Assembly (NCBI RefSeq): GCF_008704795.1
Contig: NZ_CP023690.1
Location: forward strand, 8,442,501-8,506,500
Length of the DNA: 64,000 nucleotides
Source of the DNA: Streptomyces spectabilis
GTDB lineage: Bacteria; Actinomycetota; Actinomycetes; Streptomycetales; Streptomycetaceae
Reading direction: 5' to 3'
How positions within the stretch are numbered: the first letter of the stretch is position 1; each line of letters begins with the position of its first letter. This document shows, one piece after another, positions 51,574 through 60,800 of the stretch. A program made the translations under genes and the position numbers. The notes below the pieces were generated by a model. The model made no database searches. It was not told the DNA's origin and worked only from the letters and a program-made list of their open reading frames with translations.

Positions 51574-52802
51574 CCGCCACCGACCTGCGCTCCCTGCCGG
51601 CGCTCAGGCACGCCGTCCGTTCGCTCGCCGACACCCACCGCCTCGGCGTGGAGGTACGCGCCCGGCTCGCGCTCGCCGCCGGGCGCGTTGCGGCGCCGGT
51701 CGTCGACGCGGGCTTCCCGGTCACCCTGACCGCCACCAGGGAGGACGACGGCGGGGCGCCGCTGCTCGCGGTCACCCTCGACCACCGCGCGTGCGGCATC
51801 GGCGTCCCCCCGGCCGACGAGCTGCCGCTCGCCGCGCACAGCACCACGCCGTCCACCGTGACCTGGCACATCGCCCTCGACACCGCAGGGGGGACGACAC
51901 CGGCGCCGACGGACGCGGACGCGCCGCCGGACGGCGAGAGCGAGGTGCTCCTCAAGGAACTCGGCGCCGCCCTGGCCCAGGTCGACGCCCTGAAGGCCGA
52001 ACACCGCCTCCTCAAGCACGAACTGGCCGAGACCAACAGCGGTGTGCTCGCCCTGTACGTCCAGCTCGACGAGCGCGACCAGCAGGTGCGCCGCGCCCAC
52101 GGCCGCGTCCTGCGCGAACTGGAGGACGCCCTGCGCCCGCCCGTCCTGGACGTGCCCGGGCTCGAACTGGGCGTGCACTACGCCCCGGCCGACTCCGAGG
52201 CACCCACGGGAGGCGACCTGTACGACTGGTTCGTGCTGCCGGACGGCACCGTGCACATCACGGTCGTGGACGCGCTCGGCCACGGCGTCCGCTCCACCCG
52301 CACGGCCCTGAACGTCACGCACGCCGTCCGCACCCTGGCCCTCGAAGGCCACCCCTTGCAGTCGATCGTGGCCCGTACGAACGAAGTGCTCGCGCCCTTC
52401 GACCCCGCACTGATGGCGACGGTCCTGCTGGCCCGGCTGCGCCCGGAGACCGGGGAGCTGCACCTCGCGGGCGGCAGCCATCCGCCCGCGCTCCTGATGC
52501 GCCGGGGCGGCGGCACCGAGTACCTCGAAACCCCCGGCCGGGGCATCGGTTTCCCCCTGCCCGGCAGCGAGGAGGTCCGCCGCACCCGCATGCGCCCCGG
52601 CGATCTCCTGCTGCTCTACACCGACGGCCTCACCGAGAGCCGCAGGGACCCCGAGGAGGGCGAGGCCCGGCTGGCCCGCGCGGTCCGCGACCACGCCCAC
52701 CGCCCGACGGCGCACCTGCCGAGGGCGCTCGCCAAGGAGATGCACGCGGTGATACTCCACGCCGACGACACCCTCGCCCTCGCGGTGCGCTTGAGCGCAT
52801 AG
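51570..52802 (+). CDS. RsbU-like PP2C phosphatase
   Basis: A 410-residue protein. The N-terminal 120 residues form a degenerate GHKL-like or sensory region. A coiled-coil-like linker follows (LLKELGAALAQVDALKAEHR). The C-terminal SpoIIE-type phosphatase has the metal-site motifs APTGGDLYDWF, VVDALGHG, LYTDGLTESR and ADDTLALAV. It probably dephosphorylates an RsbV-type STAS protein after activation by RsbT, which in turn frees the sigma factor. ATG 51570 overlaps the previous stop. It is the last gene of the operon. Confidence 0.88.
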   Translation: MTATDLRSLPALRHAVRSLADTHRLGVEVRARLALAAGRVAAPVVDAGFPVTLTATREDDGGAPLLAVTLDHRACGIGVPPADELPLAAHSTTPSTVTWHIALDTAGGTTPAPTDADAPPDGESEVLLKELGAALAQVDALKAEHRLLKHELAETNSGVLALYVQLDERDQQVRRAHGRVLRELEDALRPPVLDVPGLELGVHYAPADSEAPTGGDLYDWFVLPDGTVHITVVDALGHGVRSTRTALNVTHAVRTLALEGHPLQSIVARTNEVLAPFDPALMATVLLARLRPETGELHLAGGSHPPALLMRRGGGTEYLETPGRGIGFPLPGSEEVRRTRMRPGDLLLLYTDGLTESRRDPEEGEARLARAVRDHAHRPTAHLPRALAKEMHAVILHADDTLALAVRLSA

Positions 52803-52848
52803 CGGCCCGTGAGCGCATAGAGGTGAGGTCCCCGAGCGCACAGGGAGG

Positions 52849-53265
52849 TCAGGAGCGCGGCGCCGGCGCGTCGTCCACGGCCTCGGTGGCGTCGACGACG
52901 TGGAACACCCGCTCGGTGTGCGTCAGTCGCAGCAGATGACGGACGCTGGGGGAGGGCCGCGCGAGCAGCAGCCGGGCGCCGGACGCCGCGGCCCGCTCGC
53001 GCAGGTTCAGCAGCGTGTTGAGCCCGCTGGAGTCGCAGAACGTGACGCCGTGACAGTCCAGGACGAGGGTCCGCGACCCGTCCTGGAGCAGCGGCCCCGC
53101 GGCCTCGGCGAGCGACGGCGCGCCCTCCAGGTCCAGCTCGCCCGAGAGCCGCAGCACGGCCCGTGCCCCCGCCCCGTCGTCCTGCGAGCGGCCGTGGTCC
53201 CGTGCGCCCCCGTCGTCCCGCGCGCCCTCATCGTCCTCGCGGCGGAGCCAGAAGCGGTCTTCCAT
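52849..53265 (-). CDS. RsbV-like anti-anti-sigma factor (STAS)
   Basis: A 138-residue protein with a STAS domain: RAVLRLSGELDLEGAPSLAE, LVLDCHGVTFCDSSGLNTLL and FHVVDATEAVDD. The likely phospho-acceptor is Ser79 in CDSSG. About 30 acidic, repetitive residues (DDEGARDDGGARDHGRSQDD) precede it and are unusual. It faces the stressosome operon and lies on the same strand as the RsbW-like gene 200 bp upstream. When unphosphorylated it should bind the anti-sigma kinase and free the sigma factor. Confidence 0.9.
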   Translation of the reverse strand: MEDRFWLRREDDEGARDDGGARDHGRSQDDGAGARAVLRLSGELDLEGAPSLAEAAGPLLQDGSRTLVLDCHGVTFCDSSGLNTLLNLRERAAASGARLLLARPSPSVRHLLRLTHTERVFHVVDATEAVDDAPAPRS

Positions 53266-53433
53266 GCCTGCGCACCTCTCTCGGGCCGTCACCGCCCGAC
53301 TCGCTGCTGACGTGCGTACGTGGAGCTGACCCGTACCCCCGAGTCGGCGCCGATACCGGCGCGCGGACGGGCCGTACGTGTCGCCTTGATCACACGCGAG
53401 CACGCCTGCGGACGGCGAACTGCCCCAGGACGC

Positions 53434-53469
53434 CACGGATGTCACGGATGTCACGGACGTCACGGACGT
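53434..53469 (-). repeat. Four tandem copies of a 9-bp repeat
   Basis: CACGGATGT twice and CACGGACGT twice, without gaps, followed by CACGAC. The array ends at the stop codon of the RsbW-like gene and lies in the gap before the RsbV-like gene. Confidence 0.85.
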
Positions 53470-53867
53470 CACGACAGCGGCACGGTGGCGCGCACTCTCT
53501 TGCCGCCCGGACACCACTCGACCTCAAGCCGCCCCGCGAGGTCCCGCACCAGGTGGAGCCCGAATCCGCCCGGCCGCGCCGGGTCGAGGGGCAAGGTGCG
53601 CGGCGGCTCGTCGGCGGCGTCGGACACGGACACCGTCAGACCCAGGTCGCTGTGGCCGAGCCGCAGGGCGGTCACCCCGCGGGCGTGCCGCAGCGCGTTC
53701 GTCACCAGCTCCGACACGACCAGGAGCACGGCCTCTGCCTGCCGCTCGTCGTCGCATCCCACCGACGCCATGAAGTCACGCGCCGCCGCACGTGCCTCGG
53801 CGGCCGACACCGTCCCGTTACGCTCCCACTCGCGCACCACTCGCTGCTCCTTCGGAGGGTGCATCAC
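53469..53867 (-). CDS. RsbW-like anti-sigma kinase
   Basis: A 132-residue GHKL-type ATPase: VLLVVSELVTNALRHARG (N box), VSVSDAADEPPRTLPLDPAR, GGFGLHLVRDLAGRLEVEW. It resembles the many Streptomyces RsbW/SpoIIAB-like kinases. The usual D-x-G-x-G of the G1 box is degenerate (DAADEPP), as in many actinomycete members. It probably binds and blocks a SigB-type sigma factor and phosphorylates an RsbV-like STAS protein, here likely its neighbour. It is divergent from the MarR gene. Confidence 0.88.
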   Translation of the reverse strand: MMHPPKEQRVVREWERNGTVSAAEARAAARDFMASVGCDDERQAEAVLLVVSELVTNALRHARGVTALRLGHSDLGLTVSVSDAADEPPRTLPLDPARPGGFGLHLVRDLAGRLEVEWCPGGKRVRATVPLS

Positions 53868-54001
53868 GACAACCTCCCGTCGTTCCGCGGTTCACACCGA
53901 TCGCTTGCCCCGAACCCCGCCGACTACGCGGTGGTTCCGGTGCGGCACGCGGATAGTGTGGACGCGCCAGCCGTGGGAGAGGGGCGACGAGGGGAAAGGC
54001 C

Positions 54002-54505
54002 ATGGACGCGGACCCCGGTGGGCCGGGAGCGCGGCGGCGCGCGGACCGCGCGGACGCCGATCCGGCCGCCGAACTGGCGGACGTCCTTGAGGTGTTGTGG
54101 GAGCACGGCCGTGCGGTGAGCCCGGCGCCCGCCTCGCCCTCGCAGCTGCGCGTGCTCCACTGCCTCGACCGGGACGAGGGCATCAACCTGCGCACGCTCG
54201 GCGAACTGCTCGGCGCCTCGCCCCCGTCCGTGAGCAGGCTGTGCGACCGCCTGGAGGTCCTGGGCTTCGTGCGCCGCGCCCCCAGCAGGGCCAGCGGGCG
54301 CGAGCTGGAGCTCCGTCTGACGTGCCACGGCAGGACGCATCTGCGCGCCCTGAAGGACCGGCGCGTCGCCTCGCTGCGGGAGGTGACGGACCGGATGACC
54401 CCGGCGGACCGCCGCGCCCTGCTCCACGGACTCCTCGCGCTGCGCGCCACGTTGGCGCACCCGGAGACCGCAGCGGGGCGCGATACCGAGGGCGATGGGC
54501 GCTGA
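54002..54505 (+). CDS. MarR-family transcriptional regulator
   Basis: A 167-residue regulator with a winged helix: LRVLHCLDRDEGINLRTLGE, LLGASPPSVSRLCDRLEVLG and the wing FVRRAPSRASGRELELRLT. A charged, Ala-rich leader and helices for dimerisation flank it. It is divergent from the RsbW-like gene (134-bp gap), so it may control that gene or itself. A link to osmotic or stress signalling is only suggested by position. Confidence 0.88.
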   Translation: MDADPGGPGARRRADRADADPAAELADVLEVLWEHGRAVSPAPASPSQLRVLHCLDRDEGINLRTLGELLGASPPSVSRLCDRLEVLGFVRRAPSRASGRELELRLTCHGRTHLRALKDRRVASLREVTDRMTPADRRALLHGLLALRATLAHPETAAGRDTEGDGR

Positions 54506-54619
54506 CACGCCGTCGCGCCGCCTTGCCTTTCCGTGCTCCCGTGGGACCCGTGGGAGTGGAATGGATGTCGGGCAGCTCGAATAGGGCTCGGACGGCCGTT
54601 GTTAACCCGCCGGTATAAC

Positions 54620-54829
54620 TTACGAGTAGTTTATCGGGCGCTTCGGCGCGAAGGCGTGGGCGCGCACTGCGGTGACCAGTGCATTCTCGCAGAAGTGGTG
54701 TAGACCATACTCCTGGTGCAACACCCAGTCAACGTCTTGTCTTTCTATTAGGGGCGCGAGTAGATTCCCCCGCCAAGCACCGCCGGAATTCCTGCCGTTG
54801 CACATGGTGAAATCCTTGGCGTTGCACAT
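54620..54829 (-). CDS. Small hypothetical protein in a low-GC island
   Basis: A 69-residue open frame (MCNAKDFTMCNGRNSGG, ending AFAPKRPINYS) with no recognised family, in a stretch (about 54560-54980) much poorer in GC than its surroundings. The start region is duplicated: TTTCAACATGTGCAAC and TTTCACCATGTGCAAC lie 24 bp apart, giving two in-frame ATG-TGC-AAC starts. The protein has Cys in positions 2 and 10 and HHFC further on. It could be a real small gene or a remnant. The remainder of 54506-54977 shows no other gene. Confidence 0.35.
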   Translation of the reverse strand: MCNAKDFTMCNGRNSGGAWRGNLLAPLIERQDVDWVLHQEYGLHHFCENALVTAVRAHAFAPKRPINYS

Positions 54830-54837
54830 GTTGAAAT
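54797..54837. repeat. 17-bp direct repeat, 24 bp apart
   Basis: GTTGCACATGGTGAAAT (54797-54813) and GTTGCACATGTTGAAAT (54821-54837) differ at one base. They overlap the two possible starts of the small minus-strand gene. Confidence 0.8.
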
Positions 54838-54977
54838 GGTCTCAGATGGTAGGACGAGGATGGCGGAACCTGAGCTTCCTGTGCTTCTCTGAGCCAAGCC
54901 GAGCGAGACTCCAGGGCACCACGGACGACCCCGTGAGCGCTTCCGTTTCTTTTCCTTTTGCTTTGCGGGGAGGGTTC

Positions 54978-56354
54978 GTGATTGCTGTGCACACGCATGG
55001 GCGGCGGCGCTTACACGTCACGCGCTCCGCCCGCACCGCCTGTGCGCAGTGCCGGCAGTCCGCGGTGAAGCGGGACGCCCAGCGGCGGGACGAGCGGCTT
55101 TTACGAGTGGCTTTCATCATTTCCAGCAGCGGGGACTGGATATTCCGCTTCGCCCTGCCCGTACTCGTGCTCCAGATCACCGGATCGGCGGTCTCCACGG
55201 CGCTGACCTATGCGATCGAGTTCGTGCCGTTCGTCGTCATCGGACTCTTCAGCGGAGTTGTCGCCGACCGGGCCGACCGACGGCAATTGATGATCGCGTG
55301 CGATGTCGTGTCCGCGGTGATCGTGGCCGGGATCGGGGTGCTCTGCCTGATCGATCCGCCGGTGTTCCTGGTGATGGCGGCGGCCTTTCTGCTGGGCTGC
55401 GTACGGCCGTTCTCGTTCCCCGCGTTCCAGGGATTCATCACCGAGCGGGTCGCCGAGGAACGGCGGGCCTCGATGAACGCCTGGGTCCAGGGCGCGGACG
55501 GCACCCTCGGCATGCTCGGCCCCGTCGCCGGGGTCGCGGTCGTCACGCTCCTCGGGCCGACCGCGGCGAGCTTCGCCAACGCGGCCTCGTTCGCGGTCTC
55601 CGCCCTGCTGATCGCCGCCACCGCCGCCGTCGCCGCGGGGCGGCGCCTGCGGACCTCGTTCGCCGCGGCCTGCCGCTCGCTCGGGCCCGACTCCGCGGCG
55701 GCGCTGCGCATGGTCGTGCGGGAGCGCGCCCTGTTGTGGGCCACGTTCCTGCTGACCCTCGCCAACCTCACCTTCCCCGCGGCGGCGGCCAACCTCGTCT
55801 ACATCGTGGCCGGGCCCGACGGGGACGTCCCGGCCTCGCTCGCGGTGGTCGCGGCGGCACAGGGACTCGGGGTCGCGCTCGGCGCCGCCGCGGCACCCCT
55901 GCTGCTGCGCAGGTTCTCGGCGGGCACGCTCATGGGTTCGGCCATGGCCGTGAAGGCCCTAGCCCTGACACTGCCCGCGTTCCAGCCCGGCATCGGCGCG
56001 CTGACCGTGTGCTGGTTCGTCGTCGGCACGACGACCTCCACGTTCATCGTGCCCTGGCGGACCTATCGGCAGGGCGCGGTCGATCCGCAATTCCTCGGCA
56101 GGGTGGTGGGGCTGCAGCGGGCCATTCCCTTCGCCGCCATCCCGGTCAGTTCGCTTCTCGGCGGCTGGCTGGTCGTCGAGTTCGGTGTCACCGCGCTGTT
56201 CACGGCCATCGCCGTCATTCAGTTCTTCGTCTGGCTCGGTACTCGTTTTTCGCCATTGGGGAGATCCGGCTCTTCGCGCGTCGAAGTGGCCGGGCCCCAG
56301 GTCATTCCTTCGCCGCAACCGACGTCACTACCGAGTCGAACAGGCAGGAATTGA
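54978..56354 (+). CDS. MFS transporter
   Basis: A membrane protein of 458 residues from GTG 54978 with about twelve hydrophobic segments. The Arg/Asp loop between helices 2 and 3 (GVVADRADRRQLMIACDV) is the MFS signature. Conserved downstream blocks are VQGADGTLGMLGPVAGVAVV, ASFANAASFAVSALLI and FLGRVVGLQRAIPFAAIPVS, typical of enterobactin-exporter-like (EntS-type) carriers. A cytoplasmic leader rich in His, Arg and Cys (VHTHGRRRLHVTRSARTACA) precedes the first helix. It opens the second NRPS cluster and could export its product. GGGGAGG lies just before the chosen start. Confidence 0.87.
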   Translation: MIAVHTHGRRRLHVTRSARTACAQCRQSAVKRDAQRRDERLLRVAFIISSSGDWIFRFALPVLVLQITGSAVSTALTYAIEFVPFVVIGLFSGVVADRADRRQLMIACDVVSAVIVAGIGVLCLIDPPVFLVMAAAFLLGCVRPFSFPAFQGFITERVAEERRASMNAWVQGADGTLGMLGPVAGVAVVTLLGPTAASFANAASFAVSALLIAATAAVAAGRRLRTSFAAACRSLGPDSAAALRMVVRERALLWATFLLTLANLTFPAAAANLVYIVAGPDGDVPASLAVVAAAQGLGVALGAAAAPLLLRRFSAGTLMGSAMAVKALALTLPAFQPGIGALTVCWFVVGTTTSTFIVPWRTYRQGAVDPQFLGRVVGLQRAIPFAAIPVSSLLGGWLVVEFGVTALFTAIAVIQFFVWLGTRFSPLGRSGSSRVEVAGPQVIPSPQPTSLPSRTGRN

Positions 56355-56439
56355 GCCGACTGCGGCGGGACCTCACCAGTCGCATGCATACCATCCACGT
56401 TCACTGCGTCATTCCCGTTCACGGAAAGGTGTGGGGTAG

Positions 56440-57240
56440 ATGCCACTATTCTTCGAGGGCAGTGGGACGGTTTCGGCGCAGCGGGAGCACTTCACGGACC
56501 TGGGCTACCTGGTCCTGCCCGCCCTGCTGCCCGGATCGCTCCTCGACCGGCTCGTGCCCGAGGTGGACCGCTGGGTCGACGACGGGCTGCGGTCCCGCTC
56601 CATCGCCGCCTGCCTCGATCCGGGCCCCGACCACGATCCGCCGCCCGTCATGGAGCTGGAGTTGCCCGCCCATGGCGAACTCATCACCCACGAACCCCTG
56701 CTGCGGGTCATAGCGGACCTCATGGGCGCGCCCTTCGTCTTCCACCATCTGCACAGCGACCGGCACAATCCCGGCGTGCCCGGCAAGCCGTGGCACCACG
56801 ACCACGAGCCCAACGACGCGGGCGACCCCGACCTGTCGATGGTGCACGCGCTGCACTACCTCGGCGGCCTCGACGGCACGGTCGGCAACCTCACCGTGGT
56901 GCCGGGCTCCCACCACCGGCCCTGGGCCAAGTCGGCGCTCGCCCACCTCGGCACCACCGAACTCCCGGGCGAGGTGGTCATCGACGAGCTGCCGCCCGGT
57001 TCGACCGTGGTCATCAACTCCGCGCTGCTGCACGCCCGCAGGCCCGCGCCGAGCCCGCCCGGCAGCCCGGCCCGCTACTTCGTCGACGCCTCGTACTGCC
57101 AGACCGGGGCGCGTTGGCGGCCGGTGAAGCCGTACTGGCGGCACATGCTCCGTACGGCCCGCACCCTCGATCTCGACGGCGGGCGCTGGCCGGAGCTGTT
57201 CGCGGAGCGGCACTTCACCGAGTACGCCAGGCACGCGTGA
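56440..57240 (+). CDS. Phytanoyl-CoA dioxygenase (PhyH)-family oxygenase
   Basis: A 266-residue Fe(II)/2-oxoglutarate oxygenase. It starts FTDLGYLVLPALLPGSLLDR, as PhyH proteins do. The metal triad is His119-x-Asp121 (KPWHHDHEP) and His198 (ALLHARRP), with Arg200 or Arg201 to bind 2-oxoglutarate. LTVVPGSHHRPW is the family loop. It lies 85 bp after the transporter and 15 bp before the DUF6309-like gene, so it is probably in one operon with the synthetase. It likely hydroxylates an amino acid or the NRPS product. Confidence 0.88.
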   Translation: MPLFFEGSGTVSAQREHFTDLGYLVLPALLPGSLLDRLVPEVDRWVDDGLRSRSIAACLDPGPDHDPPPVMELELPAHGELITHEPLLRVIADLMGAPFVFHHLHSDRHNPGVPGKPWHHDHEPNDAGDPDLSMVHALHYLGGLDGTVGNLTVVPGSHHRPWAKSALAHLGTTELPGEVVIDELPPGSTVVINSALLHARRPAPSPPGSPARYFVDASYCQTGARWRPVKPYWRHMLRTARTLDLDGGRWPELFAERHFTEYARHA

Positions 57241-57255
57241 GAAAGGACCGCACGG

Positions 57256-57840
57256 ATGCAGATCATCGGCCCCACCACCTTCGACGAGGTACGCGCCCTC
57301 TTCCACCGGGACCATCCCGTCACCCGCGCCCACGAGGTCAACACCAACGAGGACGCGGACAGCGCGCTGCGCCTGGCCGACGCGACCTTCGGCACCTGGG
57401 CCACGATCCGGCTGTCCCGCGCCGACGTCCGCTCGGTGCTCCTGCCCTGGCACCTGAGCTGCGGCGGCGGCCGCGAGCTCGTCCCGCGCACCGGCCTCAC
57501 CGTCGGCCAGGCGGCGGACCTGCTGCGCGCGCACGAGGCGGAGTTCACGGCGGCCAACCCCGTCTGCACCGGCAAGATCGCCCGGTTCCGCACCGCCGCC
57601 TTCTCCTCCATCTACCTCACCACGCGGCCGATCCCGCACGACCACTACGCGGACCTCCCCACCGACGAAGGGCTTGTCCACCTCGACGGCCTGCACCGCC
57701 TGCTCGCCTGGGAGCTGGCGGGACGCCTGTCGCCCGGCGCGGAGCTGACCGCCCTCATCGCCGGTGACCTCACCCCGCTCGCCCCGACCGCCGCGAGCGA
57801 CAGCACACCGAACGCCACCACCGGAGGTCCACGCCCATGA
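57256..57840 (+). CDS. DUF6309-like protein
   Basis: A 194-residue protein: TFDEVRALFHRDHPVTRAHE at the N terminus, WHLSCGGGRELVPRTGLTVG, and ANPVCTGKIARFRTAAF. LVHLDGLHRLLAWELAGRL near the C terminus resembles the ParB-like core (DGxHRL). I recall similar proteins as DUF6309, found next to biosynthetic genes, with unknown activity; this name is from memory. Its stop overlaps the synthetase start (ATGA), so it is made together with the A-T-E-reductase protein and may assist it or edit its product. Confidence 0.65.
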   Translation: MQIIGPTTFDEVRALFHRDHPVTRAHEVNTNEDADSALRLADATFGTWATIRLSRADVRSVLLPWHLSCGGGRELVPRTGLTVGQAADLLRAHEAEFTAANPVCTGKIARFRTAAFSSIYLTTRPIPHDHYADLPTDEGLVHLDGLHRLLAWELAGRLSPGAELTALIAGDLTPLAPTAASDSTPNATTGGPRP

Positions 57841-60800
57841 CGCGAGCGATGCGTTCCCCCGCCTCGCTGCCCGACGCCACGCTGCCCGGCCTGCTCGTCC
57901 ACCACGCCCTGACCCACCCGGACAGGACCGCCCTCAGCGACGGGACCCGCACCCTCGACCACCGGCAACTCGACACCGCGGCCGGGCACATCGCGGCCCG
58001 CCTCGCCGGACTCGGCACCGCGCGCGGCGACCGGGTCGCGCTGTTCGGCCCCCGGGACGCCCGCATGTGCGCGCTGCTGCACGGCGTCCTGCGCGCGGGC
58101 GCGGCCGCCGTCCTGGTCGACCCGGGGTGGAGCCCGCGCGACGTGCACCGGCGCCTGGACGCGGTCAAGGTGCGGCACGCCCTGACCACCGCGCGGGACC
58201 TGCGCGCGCCCGAGCCGTACCGCACCGAGGTCGTCGACGTCGACGCGCTCGCCGCGAGCGCGCCCGTCGCGCCCGACGGCACACAGGGCTGCGCGCCGGA
58301 CGACCTCGCGTACCTGTCCTTCACCTCCGGATCCAGCGGGGAGCCGAAGGCCGTCGCGGTCACCCACGCCAACGCCGTGCACTACGCCCTCGCCCTGCGC
58401 GACCGGCTCGGCCTCACCGACGCCGACGCGCCCCGCGTCGCCCACGTCACCACCCTGGCCGCCGACCTCGGCCACACCTCCTGGCTGCTCGCCCTCGCGA
58501 CCGCCGGTTCGGTGCACGTGGTGCCCGACGCGACCGCGCGGGACCCGGAGGCGTTCTGGGCGGACCTCGGCGCGGCCGGGGTCTCGGTGCTCAAGACGAC
58601 GCCGTCGCACCTGACGGCCCTGCTCGCCGGGCGGCCGTCCGACGCACCCGCCCTGGACACCGTCCTGCTCGGCGGCGAGGCGCTGCCCCGGTCGCTCGCC
58701 GCGCGCCTGCTCGACGAGCGCATAGCCGCGCGCGTGGCCAACCACTACGGTCCGACCGAGACCACCGTCGGCGCCACCTGCTTCCTCGCCGCCACCGCGG
58801 CCGACCTGCCCGCGGACGAGCCCACCGTGCCCATCGGCACCGCCATCGGCGAGGTCGAACTGCGGCTCGTCCCCGACACGCGCGCGCCCGTGACGCCCGA
58901 CCCCGACGCCGCGGAGGGCGAGCTGTACATCGGGGGACGCGGCGTGAGCGCCGGATACTTCGGGCGCCCCTACGAGACCGCGCGCCGCTTCATCGCGCAC
59001 GCGGGACGGCGCATGTACCGCACCGGCGACGTGTGCCGCCGCCGAGCGGACGGCAACCTCGTCTTCGTCGGCCGCTCGGACCGCCAGGTCAAGGTCCGTG
59101 GCTTCCGCGTCGACCCCGCCGAGATCGAGCGGGCCATGGAGGAGTTCCCGGGCGTCGGCCAGGGCGCGGTGATCGTCCGCGAGACCCCGGCGGGCAGCCA
59201 ACTCCTGGCCGCCGTACGCCTGACCGGCGGGCGCGACGAGGACGGCACGCTCGCCGCGCTCCGCTCCCACCTGCACGACCGGCTGCCCGGCTACTCCGTG
59301 CCGCAGCCCGTCCTCGCCCTGCCGGAGTTCCCCTTCGGCGCGAACGGGAAGCTCGACCGCGCCCGCCTGAGCGACATCGTGTCCGGCCTCATCGAGTCCC
59401 GGGCCCGGACCGCGCGGCCCGCGCCCGCCACCGCGGGGCGGCCCGCCGACCGCTCCGCCGCGTCGCTCGCGCACGCCCTGTGCGAGCTGTGGGCGGACGC
59501 CCTGGGCCTGCCCGTCGTCGACCCGCACGCGGACGTGCTGAGCCTGGGCGGGGACTCGATCCTCGCGATGCGCACCATCGCGTTCCTGCGCCGCCGCGGC
59601 CACCGCGTCGCGTTCGAGGACTTCTACGAGCACCCGACGCCCACCCGGCTCGCGGCGGTCGCCGCCTCGTCCCGGCGGAGCGCACAGCCGCGCGCCGAGA
59701 CCCTGGCGGCCGAGCCGCGCCACCTGGCGCCCGCCCAGCGGTGGCTGTTCCGCCAGCCCGTCGACGAACCGCGGCACTGGAACCAGTCCGTGCTCCTTCG
59801 CTGCCGCGAGCGCGTGGACGCCGGAGCCCTTGCGCGGGCCGTCGAGGCCGTGCTGCACCGGCACACGGCGCTGCGCAGGCCGCTCGGTCCCGGCGGCCTC
59901 GGCCCGCTGCGGCCCGCGGGCGACCTGGACGCGGTGAGCCACTCACGGCTGCGGCCGGGCGATCCGCTGCCCGAGACGGTCGGGGCGCTCTGCACCGAGC
60001 TGCAGCGCAGCCTCGACCCGGAAGCCGGGCGCCTGCTGAGGGTGCACCGGTTCGCGGGCGGACCGGGCGTCGACGACCGGCTCGCGCTGATCGCCCACCA
60101 CCTCGTCGTCGACGGCCTCTCCTGGCGCATCCTGCTCGACGACCTCGCCGCCGCCTACCGGGCCGCGCTCACGGGGCAGCGGGCAGACCTGGCGCCGACG
60201 GCCGACTTCTACGCCTGGGCCGCCACCACGCCCCGGACGGCCGCCGCGCACCCGGCGGTCGCGCCCCGGCTCCCGGTGGACGACGCCACGTCGAGCACCG
60301 AACCGGCGACCCTGGTGTGGAGCCTCGACGAGCGGGCGACCGGCCGTCTTCTGGAGCGCCACGGGGGCGCGCAGCGCCTGGAGGCGGTGCTGCTCGCGGC
60401 CTTCGCCGACGCCACCCTCGCCTGGAGCGGGCAGCGGAGCCTCGGCGTGGAGGTGGAGACCCACGGCCGCGGGACCGACGGCGACGACGGCCAGTACCTG
60501 GACACGGTGGGCTGGTTCACCGCCGTCAAGTGGCTGGCCGTCGACGCGGGCGGGACGGCCGAAGGGCCCGAGCGCACCGCCCGGGTCGAGGACCTCGTAC
60601 GCGCGGCGCCCCAGCTGCCGATGGACGTCGAAGGGGCGCGCCCCGAGGCGGCGTTCAACTTCCTCGGCACCTTCCGGCTGCCCGACGAGCCCTGTCTGGA
60701 CTGGTCGGTGGCGGACGAGCAGGCCGGGGCCGCCCGCTGCGCCACCGGGGACTCGCTCTACCGGCTCCGTCTGACCGCCCGGATCGTCGACGGGCGCCTG

